A DNA stretch of 64,000 nt from Sphingobium sp. V4 (GTDB taxonomy: Bacteria > Pseudomonadota > Alphaproteobacteria > Sphingomonadales > Sphingomonadaceae): the NCBI RefSeq assembly GCF_029590555.1, contig NZ_CP081002.1:186001-250000 (forward strand). Reading direction: 5' to 3'. Positions within the stretch are counted from its first letter, which is position 1; each line of letters starts with the position of its first letter. Made by a program: the position numbers and the translations under genes. The notes under the pieces were generated by a model. It saw only the letters and a program-made list of their open reading frames with translations. It was not told where the DNA came from and made no database searches. Positions 9,566 to 20,356 of this stretch are shown here, one piece after another.

Positions 9566-9745
9566 GCGCTTTGGCTTGTCCTGATGCGCGCCAACGCGTT
9601 CCGGCTGGAGCGCGGTGGCACGCAGGATCCGGCCCAGCTGCGATTTCGCTTTCCAGATCGGTCAAGGTGCGGATTTTGCCGCCTCTTTCGTCCCAGCCTG
9701 TGTTGCCTTGCACCAGCAGCCGGCGCCGAAAGAGGATCATTCGAC

Positions 9746-12706
9746 ATGACGTCTTCGCTCAAGACCCTTGCGTTCGCGTTGATGCTCGGGGGTGCGGGAG
9801 CGGCTCTTGCCGAGCCCGCCAACCTGCCGCCTCCCGGAGGTGAAGCGCCCGTGGCTTTCGACGTGCATGAAGGCACCTCCATGGCCGTGTCGGTTTCGCC
9901 GGACGGCAAATGGCTGGCGGTCGACCTTCAGGGCAGCCTGTGGATCATTTCCGCAAAGGGCGGCAGAGCGAAGCGGATCACCGACTATTTCAACGACGCG
10001 CGCCAGCCGGTCTGGTCCCCGGACGGCGCACGCCTCGTCTATTTCGCCTATCGCGACGGCAACTATGACCTCTGGACCATCAGGCCCGATGGCAGCGACA
10101 GGCGGAAGCTGACCGACGGCGTCTATGATGATCGCGATCCGGTCTTTTCCCCCGACGGCAAGACCATCGCCTTCTCCTCCGACCGCAGCGGCAATTATGA
10201 CATCTGGACGCTGGACATCGCCACCGGCGCGATGAAGCAGGTCAGCAGCAACCCGCGCGAGGATCGCCTGCCAAGCTGGTCGCCCGATGGTGGCCGCATC
10301 GCCTATTCGGGCGCGGAGGGCATGACGAAGAGCGCGATCTACGTCACCAGCCTCGCGACCGGCCAGGAAAGCCTGCTGAAGGAAGTGCAGGGCAGGGCCG
10401 ACGCGCCATCCTTCGGTCCCGGCGGCCAACTCGCCTATGTCGTCGCGGACGATGCCGGCAGCCACCTGGAAATCGACGGTACGCGGGTCAGTGGGAAGGA
10501 GAATGTCTTTCCCTTCCGCATATCCTGGGGGAAGCGGGGCGACTATTATTATGTCTCGGACGGCAAGATCCGGCGGCGCAGCGGAACTGCCCTCGCCACG
10601 GTCGATTTTGCCGCCACGCTGGAAGTCGTCCGCCCCAGCTACACCCGCGCAAAGCGCGACTGGGACTCCACCGCGCCGCGCAAGGCGCTGGGCATCGTCC
10701 ATCCGCATATCTCGCCTGACGGCAGTCGCATCGCGTTCGTCGCGCTGGGCGATCTTTATGTCGTCTCGTCAAACGGCGGGGTGCCGGAAAACCTGACGAA
10801 GGATGCCGCGCTGGACGCCGATCCGGCCTGGTCGCCAGACGGGGAGAGCATTGTCTTCAGCTCCGACCGGGTGGGCGGCCTGCCGCAGTTGTGGATCAGG
10901 GATCTGGGGACCGGCAAGGACCGGCAACTCACCCATATGGACACGCAGCCGCTGGGCGCGGCCTGGTCGCCCGACGGCACCCGCGTCGCCTTCATCGACG
11001 TGGATGGCCGCTGGGGCGTGGCAGGCGTGTGCGTCGTCGACGTCGCCACCGGCAAGGTCACGCGGCTCCAAAGCTCGCTCGGCCAGCCGGGCAGCCCAAG
11101 CTGGTCGGCGGATGGCAAATATGTCGCCATCAGCCTGTCCTACAAATATTCCAACAGTTTCCGCGAGGGCACCAATCAGGTCTATGTGATCCCTGCGGAC
11201 GGCAAGGGCAAAGCCTTCTGGCAGATACCCGAACCCGATATGTCGCTCGACACGCGCAGCGGCAGCGGCCCCGCCTGGTCCCCGGATGGCACGAAAATGG
11301 CCGGCATCTATGAGGGGCTGCTCAAGATCTGGCCGGTGGACAAGGATGGCAAGCCACTGGGGCCGGTCCGCAGCTATACCGCCGACACGGCCTTCTACCC
11401 GACCTGGACGGCGGACTCAGGCACCATCCTCTATCAGGCGAACGACATGCTGAAGAGGATCGACGTCGCTACCGGGGTAATCGCCGACGTACCGATCGAC
11501 CTCAGCTATCGCCTTGCCAAACCGAACGGTAGCACCGTCATCCATGTCAGCCATCTGATCGATTCGGTCACCGATGCCACCCAGCATGACAAGGACATCA
11601 TTATCGAGGGCAATCGCATCGCCGCGATCCGCGACCATGATCCGGGCCTGCATTCGACCGGCCAGTTCGTGGACGGCACCGGTCTTACAGCGATACCGGG
11701 CCTGATCGAGTTTCATTCCCACGTCCAGAAGGACTTCGGGTCGAACCTGGAAAAGGCCTGGCTCGCCTACGGTATCACCACGGTGCGCGATCCCGGCACG
11801 CAGGTTTACGATGCGGTCGAGGATCGCGAGGCTGCCGAGGCTGGCGTGCGCCTGTCGCCGCGCCTCTATGTCGGGGGGCCGCTGCTCGAATGGCAGCGCG
11901 TCTATTACAAGATGGGCGTCGCCGTCTCCAGCCCGGCGCATCTGGAACGCGAGCTGGCCCGCGCCCGGACGCTCAAATATGACATCGTCAAAAGCTATGT
12001 CCGGATGCCCGACCTGTACCAGCGCCGCATCGTGGAGGCGGCGCATGCAATGGGCATACCCGTGTCGGGCCATGAAATCTTCCCGGCCGCCTATACCGGA
12101 GTCGACGGAACCGAACATCTGGGGGCGACCAGCCGGCGCGGCTATTCGCCCAAGCAGGGACCGGGCGGCATGGCTTATGAGGACGTGATCCAGCTGTTCG
12201 GCCGCAGCGGCCGCACACTGACCCCGACAAACTTCGGCGCCTTGACCGGCTATCTGGAGAAGAACCCCGACTATCGCACCGACCCGCGCGTCAACCTCTA
12301 CCCGAGTTGGGCGCGCGAGACGGTGACCGGGACCAATGACCCGATGGCGATCTTCACCCGGCCGCTGCTCGCCGGTGGTCTGGTGAGTCTCAAGAAAATG
12401 TATGACGCAGGCACCCAGGTCGTTGCGGGCACCGACACGATGATCGCGACCAATCTCCATGCGGAGATCGCTTCATACGTGGATGCGGGGCTGACGCCGT
12501 TTCAGGCGCTCCAGACCGCGACCGTCAATTCGGCCAAGGCGCTGAACCTGGATGCCGGGACGTTGGAAGCGGGCAAGCTGGCCGATATCGTCCTGCTCGA
12601 CGGCGATCCGCGCGAGAACATCGCCAACACGTTCAAGGTGCGCAAAGTAGTGGCGAACGGCGTCAGCCACGATGTCGAGCAACTGATCGGCGACGCCGGC
12701 AAATAG
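9746..12706 (+). CDS. Secreted amidohydrolase with N-terminal TolB-like (PD40) beta-propeller
   Basis: 986 residues from the ATG at 9746 (purine-rich 'aaagaggatc' upstream; signal peptide ending 'GAALAEP'). Residues ~40-600 contain repeated 'SPDGKWLA', 'WSPDGARLVYF', 'FSPDGKTIAFSSDR', 'WSPDGESIVFSSDR' motifs of TolB/PD40 propeller blades. The C-terminal ~370 residues are a metal-dependent amidohydrolase of the imidazolonepropionase-like/prolidase group: HxH at 657-659 ('EFHSH'), 'VSGHEIFP', 'TEHLG', and the catalytic 'GTD' with Asp897, then 'QALQTATVNSAKALNL'. Such fusions are secreted and thought to hydrolyse peptides or cyclic amides; the substrate here is unknown. It belongs by position with the M20/TBDR locus. 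The 180 bp between DUF4198 and this gene holds no recognisable gene. Confidence 0.88.
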   Translation: MTSSLKTLAFALMLGGAGAALAEPANLPPPGGEAPVAFDVHEGTSMAVSVSPDGKWLAVDLQGSLWIISAKGGRAKRITDYFNDARQPVWSPDGARLVYFAYRDGNYDLWTIRPDGSDRRKLTDGVYDDRDPVFSPDGKTIAFSSDRSGNYDIWTLDIATGAMKQVSSNPREDRLPSWSPDGGRIAYSGAEGMTKSAIYVTSLATGQESLLKEVQGRADAPSFGPGGQLAYVVADDAGSHLEIDGTRVSGKENVFPFRISWGKRGDYYYVSDGKIRRRSGTALATVDFAATLEVVRPSYTRAKRDWDSTAPRKALGIVHPHISPDGSRIAFVALGDLYVVSSNGGVPENLTKDAALDADPAWSPDGESIVFSSDRVGGLPQLWIRDLGTGKDRQLTHMDTQPLGAAWSPDGTRVAFIDVDGRWGVAGVCVVDVATGKVTRLQSSLGQPGSPSWSADGKYVAISLSYKYSNSFREGTNQVYVIPADGKGKAFWQIPEPDMSLDTRSGSGPAWSPDGTKMAGIYEGLLKIWPVDKDGKPLGPVRSYTADTAFYPTWTADSGTILYQANDMLKRIDVATGVIADVPIDLSYRLAKPNGSTVIHVSHLIDSVTDATQHDKDIIIEGNRIAAIRDHDPGLHSTGQFVDGTGLTAIPGLIEFHSHVQKDFGSNLEKAWLAYGITTVRDPGTQVYDAVEDREAAEAGVRLSPRLYVGGPLLEWQRVYYKMGVAVSSPAHLERELARARTLKYDIVKSYVRMPDLYQRRIVEAAHAMGIPVSGHEIFPAAYTGVDGTEHLGATSRRGYSPKQGPGGMAYEDVIQLFGRSGRTLTPTNFGALTGYLEKNPDYRTDPRVNLYPSWARETVTGTNDPMAIFTRPLLAGGLVSLKKMYDAGTQVVAGTDTMIATNLHAEIASYVDAGLTPFQALQTATVNSAKALNLDAGTLEAGKLADIVLLDGDPRENIANTFKVRKVVANGVSHDVEQLIGDAGK

Positions 12707-12710
12707 AACC

Positions 12711-12744
12711 GATCGCCGCCGGGACGGTCATCCCGGCGGCGATC
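12711..12744. terminator. Bidirectional hairpin between amidohydrolase and katG
   Basis: A perfect 14-bp inverted repeat (12711-12724 with 12731-12744; left arm GATCGCCGCCGGGA) with a 6-nt loop sits between the convergent stops at 12706 and 12752. Its location and strength support a shared terminator for both genes. Confidence 0.8.
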
Positions 12745-12751
12745 AGCTACG

Positions 12752-15001
<2,250 letters not shown>

Positions 15002-15177
15002 TTACTTATAGGCGTTCGCCGCCCCGAAGCGGAAATTGGAAAATCCGTTGACAGTAACAAGCAGAGCCGTTGAGGCCGCGACGACCAGTCGAGGCGGCGG
15101 GGCGATGACCTGACTCATCCGGTAAGCATTTCTTAGCTTTATCGGTCAAACTTCATCTCGATAAGGAAACAGGGCGC

Positions 15178-16647
15178 ATGAACCAGAGCCTCGAAGCGGC
15201 TCGCCTCGACAAGCTGGCGAGCTTTCGCATTCTCGATACGCCTGCGGAGCGCGATTTCGACGCCCTGACCGCGCTGGCACAGCGGCTGTTGGACTGCCCG
15301 ATTGCGCTGCTGTCGCTCGTCGACGGCCGACGCCAATGGTTCAAGTCGGCCCAGGGCATGGGGCATGTGCGGGAAACCCCGCGCGAACAGGCTTTCTGCG
15401 CACATACGATATATGAAGACGATTTGCTGCTGGTCGAGGATGCGCTGAGGGATGTCCGGTTCGGGGACAATCCGCTGGTACGTGGCGACCCGCGCATCCG
15501 CTTCTATGCCGGCGTGCCGCTGCGTCCGCACAGCGATGGCTTTGCCGATGATCTGCCCGGACTCGGATCGCTGTGCGTGATCGACACCCGGCCGCGCCGC
15601 CTGTCGGAGGATCAACTGGCGATATTGCGCGATCTGGCCGCGCTCGCGAACAGTCTGCTGCGCGCGCATGTGTCGGCGGAGGAAGCCCGCGACCTGGCGG
15701 AATTGGCGGAGGAGCGCGCGAATATCCTGGATGGCCAGCATCGACTGCTGCGCCAGGCGGAAAAGCTCGCGGGAATCGGCTCGTGGAGGCTGTCTCTCGA
15801 TGAGCGGCGAATGGAATGGTCGGAACAGGTCTATGCGATCCACGGTCTTCCCGTTGGCGCAATGCCGACGCTGGACGAGGCGCTTGATTTCTTTGCGCCT
15901 GCCGAAGCCGTCCGCATACAGGATCGGCTCGCCCGCGCGGCCCGACTGGGCGAGCCTTTCGACTTCGAGGCCGAGATCACGACCGCCGACGGCCGTCATC
16001 GCCGGGTACGCAGCGTCGGCGAAATCGAGTTCCGCCATGAACGGCCCGCCGCAATCGTCGGCGTGTTCCAGGATGTGACCGAACGCCATTTGCGCGAGGA
16101 GGAATTGCGGCACAGCGCGAGCACCGACAGCCTGAGCGGCCTGCCCAACCGCGCCAGCTTCGAGCACCGCTTCGCCGAGTCCCTGGCCGCGGCGGAAGGC
16201 AATGCCGAGCCGATTGCGCTGCTGCTGATCGATCTCGACGGTTTCAAGGCGGTCAATGACAGTTTCGGCCACGCCGCAGGCGACGAGGTGCTGAAGGAGA
16301 TGGCCGCGCATATGCGCGTTGGCTGCATGGCGAATGCCTTTCCGGCGCGGCTGGGAGGTGACGAGTTCGCTTTGCTCGTCACGCGGCCGCGCGACTGCGC
16401 CGACCTGGAAAACTATGTGCAAAAGGTTCTGGATCGTTTGCAGGTCATGGTGCGACAGGATGGGGAGGTGCGCCGCGTGTCGGCGACGGTAGGCGCGGTC
16501 CTCACCGACGGCGCGATTCTGACACCGGTGGAACTGATGCGTCGGGCCGATCTGGCCCTTTACCAGGCCAAGCGTCACCAGCGTGGGTCCGGCCGAATTT
16601 TCGGAGTGGACGCGCCGATTTTCCGAGCCAATGTGAGCGCAAACTAG
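15178..16647 (+). CDS. GAF-PAS-GGDEF diguanylate cyclase
   Basis: 489 residues. N-terminal GAF domain (about 20-165: 'FDALTALAQRLLDCPIALLSLVDGRRQWFKS', 'FYAGVPLR', 'GSLCVID'), a short helix/coiled segment (~165-195), a PAS fold (~195-300: 'GIGSWRLSLDERRMEWSEQVYAIHGL', ending 'VGVFQDVTERHLREEELRHSA'), then a GGDEF domain with an intact GGDEF at 393-397 and 'DLDGFKAVNDSFGHAAGDEVL'. It should make c-di-GMP from GTP. No RxxD inhibitory site is visible five residues before GGDEF ('CMANAFPARL'), and there is no EAL domain. Cytosolic, with no membrane segment, so it senses an intracellular signal. Divergent from katG. Confidence 0.92.
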   Translation: MNQSLEAARLDKLASFRILDTPAERDFDALTALAQRLLDCPIALLSLVDGRRQWFKSAQGMGHVRETPREQAFCAHTIYEDDLLLVEDALRDVRFGDNPLVRGDPRIRFYAGVPLRPHSDGFADDLPGLGSLCVIDTRPRRLSEDQLAILRDLAALANSLLRAHVSAEEARDLAELAEERANILDGQHRLLRQAEKLAGIGSWRLSLDERRMEWSEQVYAIHGLPVGAMPTLDEALDFFAPAEAVRIQDRLARAARLGEPFDFEAEITTADGRHRRVRSVGEIEFRHERPAAIVGVFQDVTERHLREEELRHSASTDSLSGLPNRASFEHRFAESLAAAEGNAEPIALLLIDLDGFKAVNDSFGHAAGDEVLKEMAAHMRVGCMANAFPARLGGDEFALLVTRPRDCADLENYVQKVLDRLQVMVRQDGEVRRVSATVGAVLTDGAILTPVELMRRADLALYQAKRHQRGSGRIFGVDAPIFRANVSAN

Positions 16648-16866
16648 CTGGACAATAAAGGAAAATACGGCCTGTCGCGGCCTAAGTAGATCGTTTGCGC
16701 GTCCGGCTTCGGCCCGTAGGCAGGGCCTATTCAAGCTCTCCAAGTTCCAGTTGCAGCTACTTCATGAGCCGGCTCCATCCGTCGCGCCCGTGGCTCATTC
16801 TGCCTGCCCGCAAAAACAGTAGCTTGACAAGGTGGGGCAGTTTTTTCCAAATAACGCAATCAAAGT

Positions 16867-16885
16867 CCAATATGTGGAATATTGG
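16867..16885 (+). promoter_or_regulatory. Dyad just upstream of the pectin-locus TBDR
   Basis: CCAATAT-N5-ATATTGG is a perfect 7-bp dyad ending 18 bp before the GTG start at 16904 and overlapping the presumed promoter/leader. A TTGACA-like element lies near 16823. The dyad is a candidate operator for a GntR- or LacI-type pectin/uronate regulator, none of which is encoded here. It could also be a leader hairpin. Confidence 0.45.
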
Positions 16886-16903
16886 CTAAAGGGAGGATGA
16901 CTG

Positions 16904-19642
16904 GTGCGGTTGCGATCTGTGAAACTGGCTTCGATTTCCTATGCGACGCTGATCGCGGTGACACCGCTGGCGGCGGCTGCCCAGGACGCGTCGCCGCAAG
17001 CGGGCGGGTCGCAGCAGGGCGATGTCAGCGAAACCGATATCGTCGTCACCGGGATTCGCAGCAGCCTTCAGGGCGCGCTCAATGCCAAGCGCAGCGCACC
17101 TCAGGTGCTGGACGCGATTTCGGCCGAGGATATCGGCAAATTCCCGGACAAGAATGTCGGCGAGGCGCTCCAGCGCGTGACCGGCGTGCAGATCAATCGT
17201 GCCGATGGCGAGGGCGCGGGCGTCACCATTCGCGGCGCCGACCCGTCGCTGAACCGGGTCGAGATCAACGGCACCACCGCGCTCTCGACCACCGTCGGCG
17301 GCGGCCGCGACGTCGATTTCCGCGATCTGCCTTCGGAGTTCGTCAACCGGCTGGAAGTTGTCAAGTCGGCCACTGCCGACATGACCGAAGGTGGCGTCGG
17401 CGGCACCGTGCGTATCATCACTCGCCGGCCGTTCGACAATGGCGGCAAGCCCTATCTGGCCGGATCGGCCCAAGCCATCTATGCCGACATCGGCGACCAT
17501 ATGGACCCGCGCCTGGCCATCATCGGCAGCGACACCTTCGCTGACGGTACGCTCGGCATATTGGTGTCGGGCACGTTCGAGAACCGCAATGTCGAAAGCC
17601 ATCAGGCGCGCACCACGGGCTGGGTTCAGATCGACCGGGATCGCGTGACGCCGGGGATGCAGGCCTTCGACCTCAACAATGACGGCATGGGCGATTTCTT
17701 CCCGGACATTCCGCGTTATGTCATCAACCGCCTCGAAACCCGCCGCTATGCGCTCAACGGCATTCTGGAATGGCGGCCGAGCGACGATTTCAAGGCTTAT
17801 CTCGAAAGCAACTGGACCCGGTCGAACCAGTCGGTGACGTCGCAATATCTCCAGACGGGCACCAGCGGCGGCCTGCTCGATACGGCCAACACGGTGATCG
17901 GCGAGGACAATACTGTCCAGTATCTGCGGATGGTCAACAATCCGGCCCTGGCCCAGGGAAGCCAGCTGGGCGTTTCCTATCGCAATATCCTGGGCGACAT
18001 CCGCCGGACCACCTACAATGTGGCGCTGGGTGCGGAATGGACGACGGGCAAGCTGACCCTGACCCCGAAAATCTCCTATTCCAAGGCGAAGGCCTATAAT
18101 AACGAGATCAATGCGACGGCCGCCGTCACCGGGATGCCGTGGCTGCAGGTCGATTACGGCAATGGCCAGAATGCGCCGAAGATCATCCTGCCCAACGACC
18201 CGACGACCACGGCCGGCATCAACCAGCTGACCGTCCTGCGCCGCCCGCGCTATGATGACCAGTCCGAGAAAATGGCCAAGCTGGATGCGGAATATAAGCC
18301 CGACGGCGGCGTCATCACCTCGCTCAAGGTGGGCGGCCAATATCGTGACCTGACCGTGAAGAGCAAATTCTTCAATCGATCGACGGTCCTCAACGGCGTC
18401 GGCAACCCGGCTGTCCAGGCCCAGATCAACAATGCCGTCGGTCTTGCGGGACTCGGCACCGCGCCCTTCTTCGACACCGGCGACCTGGGCTTTTCGGACG
18501 GCTATGCCGGTTGGCTCAACATGAACCAGGCGGTGGCGGACGCGATCGGCATCCCGGACCCGTTTGCCGCAGGGGGCTGCCCGGCCAATGCCGGCGGTAC
18601 GTGCCAGGTCTTTACCGACACCTGGGAAGTGGGCGAACGCAATCTTGCCGGCTTCGGGCAGGCTGCTTTCGAATTTGACGTGGGCGCCGTCCCGGTCAGC
18701 GGTGTGATCGGCGCACGCGTCGTCAACACGAAGGTCAACACGTCGGGCTATCAGAGCGCGTCGCAGGGCGCGGGCCGGCCCCCGATCATCACGCCTGTCG
18801 CCTATGACAGCAGCAACACCGAGTTCCTGCCGTCGATCAACCTGAAGGCGGACCTGATCCCCAACCGGTTGCAGGCGCGTCTGACGGCCACTGAAGTGAT
18901 GGCCCGCCCACTGCCCCAACAGCTCGCGCCCCGCTTCACGCTCGACGTGGTGGGCCTGTCCGGCTCGCGCGGCAACCCCGCGCTCCAGCCGTTCCGCGCG
19001 CGGCAATATGATGCGGGCCTGGAATATTATATCAACAAGACGAGCTTCGCGTCCGTCACCTATTTCCGCAAGGACATCACCTCCTTCATCCAGAACACGA
19101 CGGAAGCCTTCACCGACGCCAATGGCGTCACCTACAATATCCTGGTGCCCACCAACGGATCGCAGAAGGTGACGATCAACGGCGTGGAGGCAGGCGCGCA
19201 GCTGGCCTTCGATTTCGTCGACGTGCCGGTCATCAAGAATATGGGTGTGATCGCCAACTATACCTATTCGAAGGACAGCGGCTACGAAGGGAAGGATTAT
19301 TTCACCGGGGAATCGCTGCCGTTCCAGGGCCTGTCGCGCCACAGCTACAATCTGTCGGCCTATTATGAGGATGATGTCGTCAGCCTGCGCGGCGCCTATA
19401 ACTGGCGGTCCAAATATCTGATCGTCGCACAGGGGCGCGGCAACAATCCCGAGTTCGGCGAGGCCTATGGCCAGCTCGACGCCTCGCTCAACATCACGGT
19501 CATGCCCGGCGTCTCCTTCTTCCTCGAAGGCGTCAACCTGCTCGATGCCACGCGCAAGGAGAATGCGAACAGCGTCTATCGCCGTACCATCATCGAGACC
19601 TTCGGTCGCAGGGTCTATGGCGGCGTTCGCCTGAAGCTGTGA
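16904..19642 (+). CDS. TonB-dependent receptor, likely pectin-oligosaccharide importer
   Basis: 912 residues from a GTG at 16904 with a strong 'aagggagga' ribosome site 8-9 bp upstream. Signal peptide ends near 'AAAAQDAS'. The N-terminus 'DIVVTGIRSSLQGALNAKRSAPQVLDAISAEDIGKFPDKNVGEALQRVTGVQI' is the hallmark of the Xanthomonas/Caulobacter carbohydrate TBDR family (TIGR01782 type), which import plant-polymer oligosaccharides. The barrel ends 'GRRVYGGVRLKL'. The DUF6250 gene overlaps its stop by GTGA and lyases follow, so the transported ligand is probably a rhamnogalacturonan or pectin fragment; this is inferred from neighbours. Confidence 0.93.
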   Translation: MRLRSVKLASISYATLIAVTPLAAAAQDASPQAGGSQQGDVSETDIVVTGIRSSLQGALNAKRSAPQVLDAISAEDIGKFPDKNVGEALQRVTGVQINRADGEGAGVTIRGADPSLNRVEINGTTALSTTVGGGRDVDFRDLPSEFVNRLEVVKSATADMTEGGVGGTVRIITRRPFDNGGKPYLAGSAQAIYADIGDHMDPRLAIIGSDTFADGTLGILVSGTFENRNVESHQARTTGWVQIDRDRVTPGMQAFDLNNDGMGDFFPDIPRYVINRLETRRYALNGILEWRPSDDFKAYLESNWTRSNQSVTSQYLQTGTSGGLLDTANTVIGEDNTVQYLRMVNNPALAQGSQLGVSYRNILGDIRRTTYNVALGAEWTTGKLTLTPKISYSKAKAYNNEINATAAVTGMPWLQVDYGNGQNAPKIILPNDPTTTAGINQLTVLRRPRYDDQSEKMAKLDAEYKPDGGVITSLKVGGQYRDLTVKSKFFNRSTVLNGVGNPAVQAQINNAVGLAGLGTAPFFDTGDLGFSDGYAGWLNMNQAVADAIGIPDPFAAGGCPANAGGTCQVFTDTWEVGERNLAGFGQAAFEFDVGAVPVSGVIGARVVNTKVNTSGYQSASQGAGRPPIITPVAYDSSNTEFLPSINLKADLIPNRLQARLTATEVMARPLPQQLAPRFTLDVVGLSGSRGNPALQPFRARQYDAGLEYYINKTSFASVTYFRKDITSFIQNTTEAFTDANGVTYNILVPTNGSQKVTINGVEAGAQLAFDFVDVPVIKNMGVIANYTYSKDSGYEGKDYFTGESLPFQGLSRHSYNLSAYYEDDVVSLRGAYNWRSKYLIVAQGRGNNPEFGEAYGQLDASLNITVMPGVSFFLEGVNLLDATRKENANSVYRRTIIETFGRRVYGGVRLKL

Positions 19643-20334
19643 GCCCGAGGGGGTTGAACCGCCGGGCGATGCTCGCCGCGCTGGCCGCCCTGCCAATGGC
19701 GGCGCGCGCGCCCGGTCGCATCCTCTACCGTGACGACTTCCGCCATGGCCTGATGCAATGGCGGATCGAGGCGGCGGGGGACGCAAAGGTGGCGGCGCGG
19801 GAGGGCGTGCTCGACATCGATACCCCGGCCGGTCTGACCTTGTGGTTCCTGCCCACACTGAATGGCCCGATCGCGATCGACTATGAAGTCAGGGCAGTGG
19901 ACGCGGGCGGACCGCATGATGCGGTCAGCGACGTCAACGCCTTCTGGATGGCGACCGACGCCAATGCACCGGATGGATCGGTGCTGGCAACGCGGCGCAG
20001 TGGCGTGTTCGAGGATTATGACCTGCTTCGCACTTACTATGTCGGCATCGGGGGCAACCGCAACACGACCACGCGGATGCGCCGCTATGTCGGCAAGGCG
20101 GGCGAGCGCCCGCTGCTGCCGGAACATGACCGGCTGGCCAGAGCCGATATGCTGGAGCCGAACCGGTGGTTCCGCCTGCGCCTGATCGCCGACGGCCAGC
20201 GCATCGCGGTGGTGCGTGACGGCGCGACCCTGTTCAGCATGACCGATGGCGCGCCCTACCGGCGTGGCCATTTCGGCGTGCGGACGACGCAGAGCCATAT
20301 CCAGATTCGCAATTTCTCGATCAGCCGGCTGTAG
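19639..20334 (+). CDS. DUF6250 beta-sandwich protein of the pectin locus
   Basis: 231 residues starting at a GTG that overlaps the TBDR stop (GTGA), indicating coupling. N-terminal 'NRRAMLAALAALPMAARA' is a twin-arginine-like export signal. The mature part 'LYRDDFRHGLMQWRIE', 'GLTLWFLPTLNGPIAIDYEVRAV', 'AVSDVNAFWMATD', 'TYYVGIGGNRNTTTRMRRY', 'PYRRGHFGVRTTQSHIQIRNFSI' matches the DUF6250 pattern, a concanavalin-like fold found with rhamnogalacturonan esterases and lyases, often fused to them. Here it stands alone and is secreted. It could be a lyase, an esterase accessory or a glycan-binding protein; the function is not known. Confidence 0.82.
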   Translation: MSPRGLNRRAMLAALAALPMAARAPGRILYRDDFRHGLMQWRIEAAGDAKVAAREGVLDIDTPAGLTLWFLPTLNGPIAIDYEVRAVDAGGPHDAVSDVNAFWMATDANAPDGSVLATRRSGVFEDYDLLRTYYVGIGGNRNTTTRMRRYVGKAGERPLLPEHDRLARADMLEPNRWFRLRLIADGQRIAVVRDGATLFSMTDGAPYRRGHFGVRTTQSHIQIRNFSISRL

Positions 20335-20356
20335 ACCGGCCCCGCAAGGAGGGGGC

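Noticed and set aside
9566..9745. Possible RNA gene or extra N-terminus before the propeller-amidohydrolase
   Set aside because: No tRNA cloverleaf could be folded by eye and the extra 54 residues precede a normal signal peptide, so the region was left as leader.
15045..15062. TTGACAGTAACAA upstream of katG as a FixK box
   Set aside because: The spacing between half-sites is one base short of TTGA-N6-(T/G)CAA and the right half does not match.
16886..19858. 990-residue open frame on the minus strand opposite the pectin TBDR
   Set aside because: Arg/Asp/Ala-rich antisense shadow with no motif, typical of high-GC DNA; the plus strand has a full TBDR.
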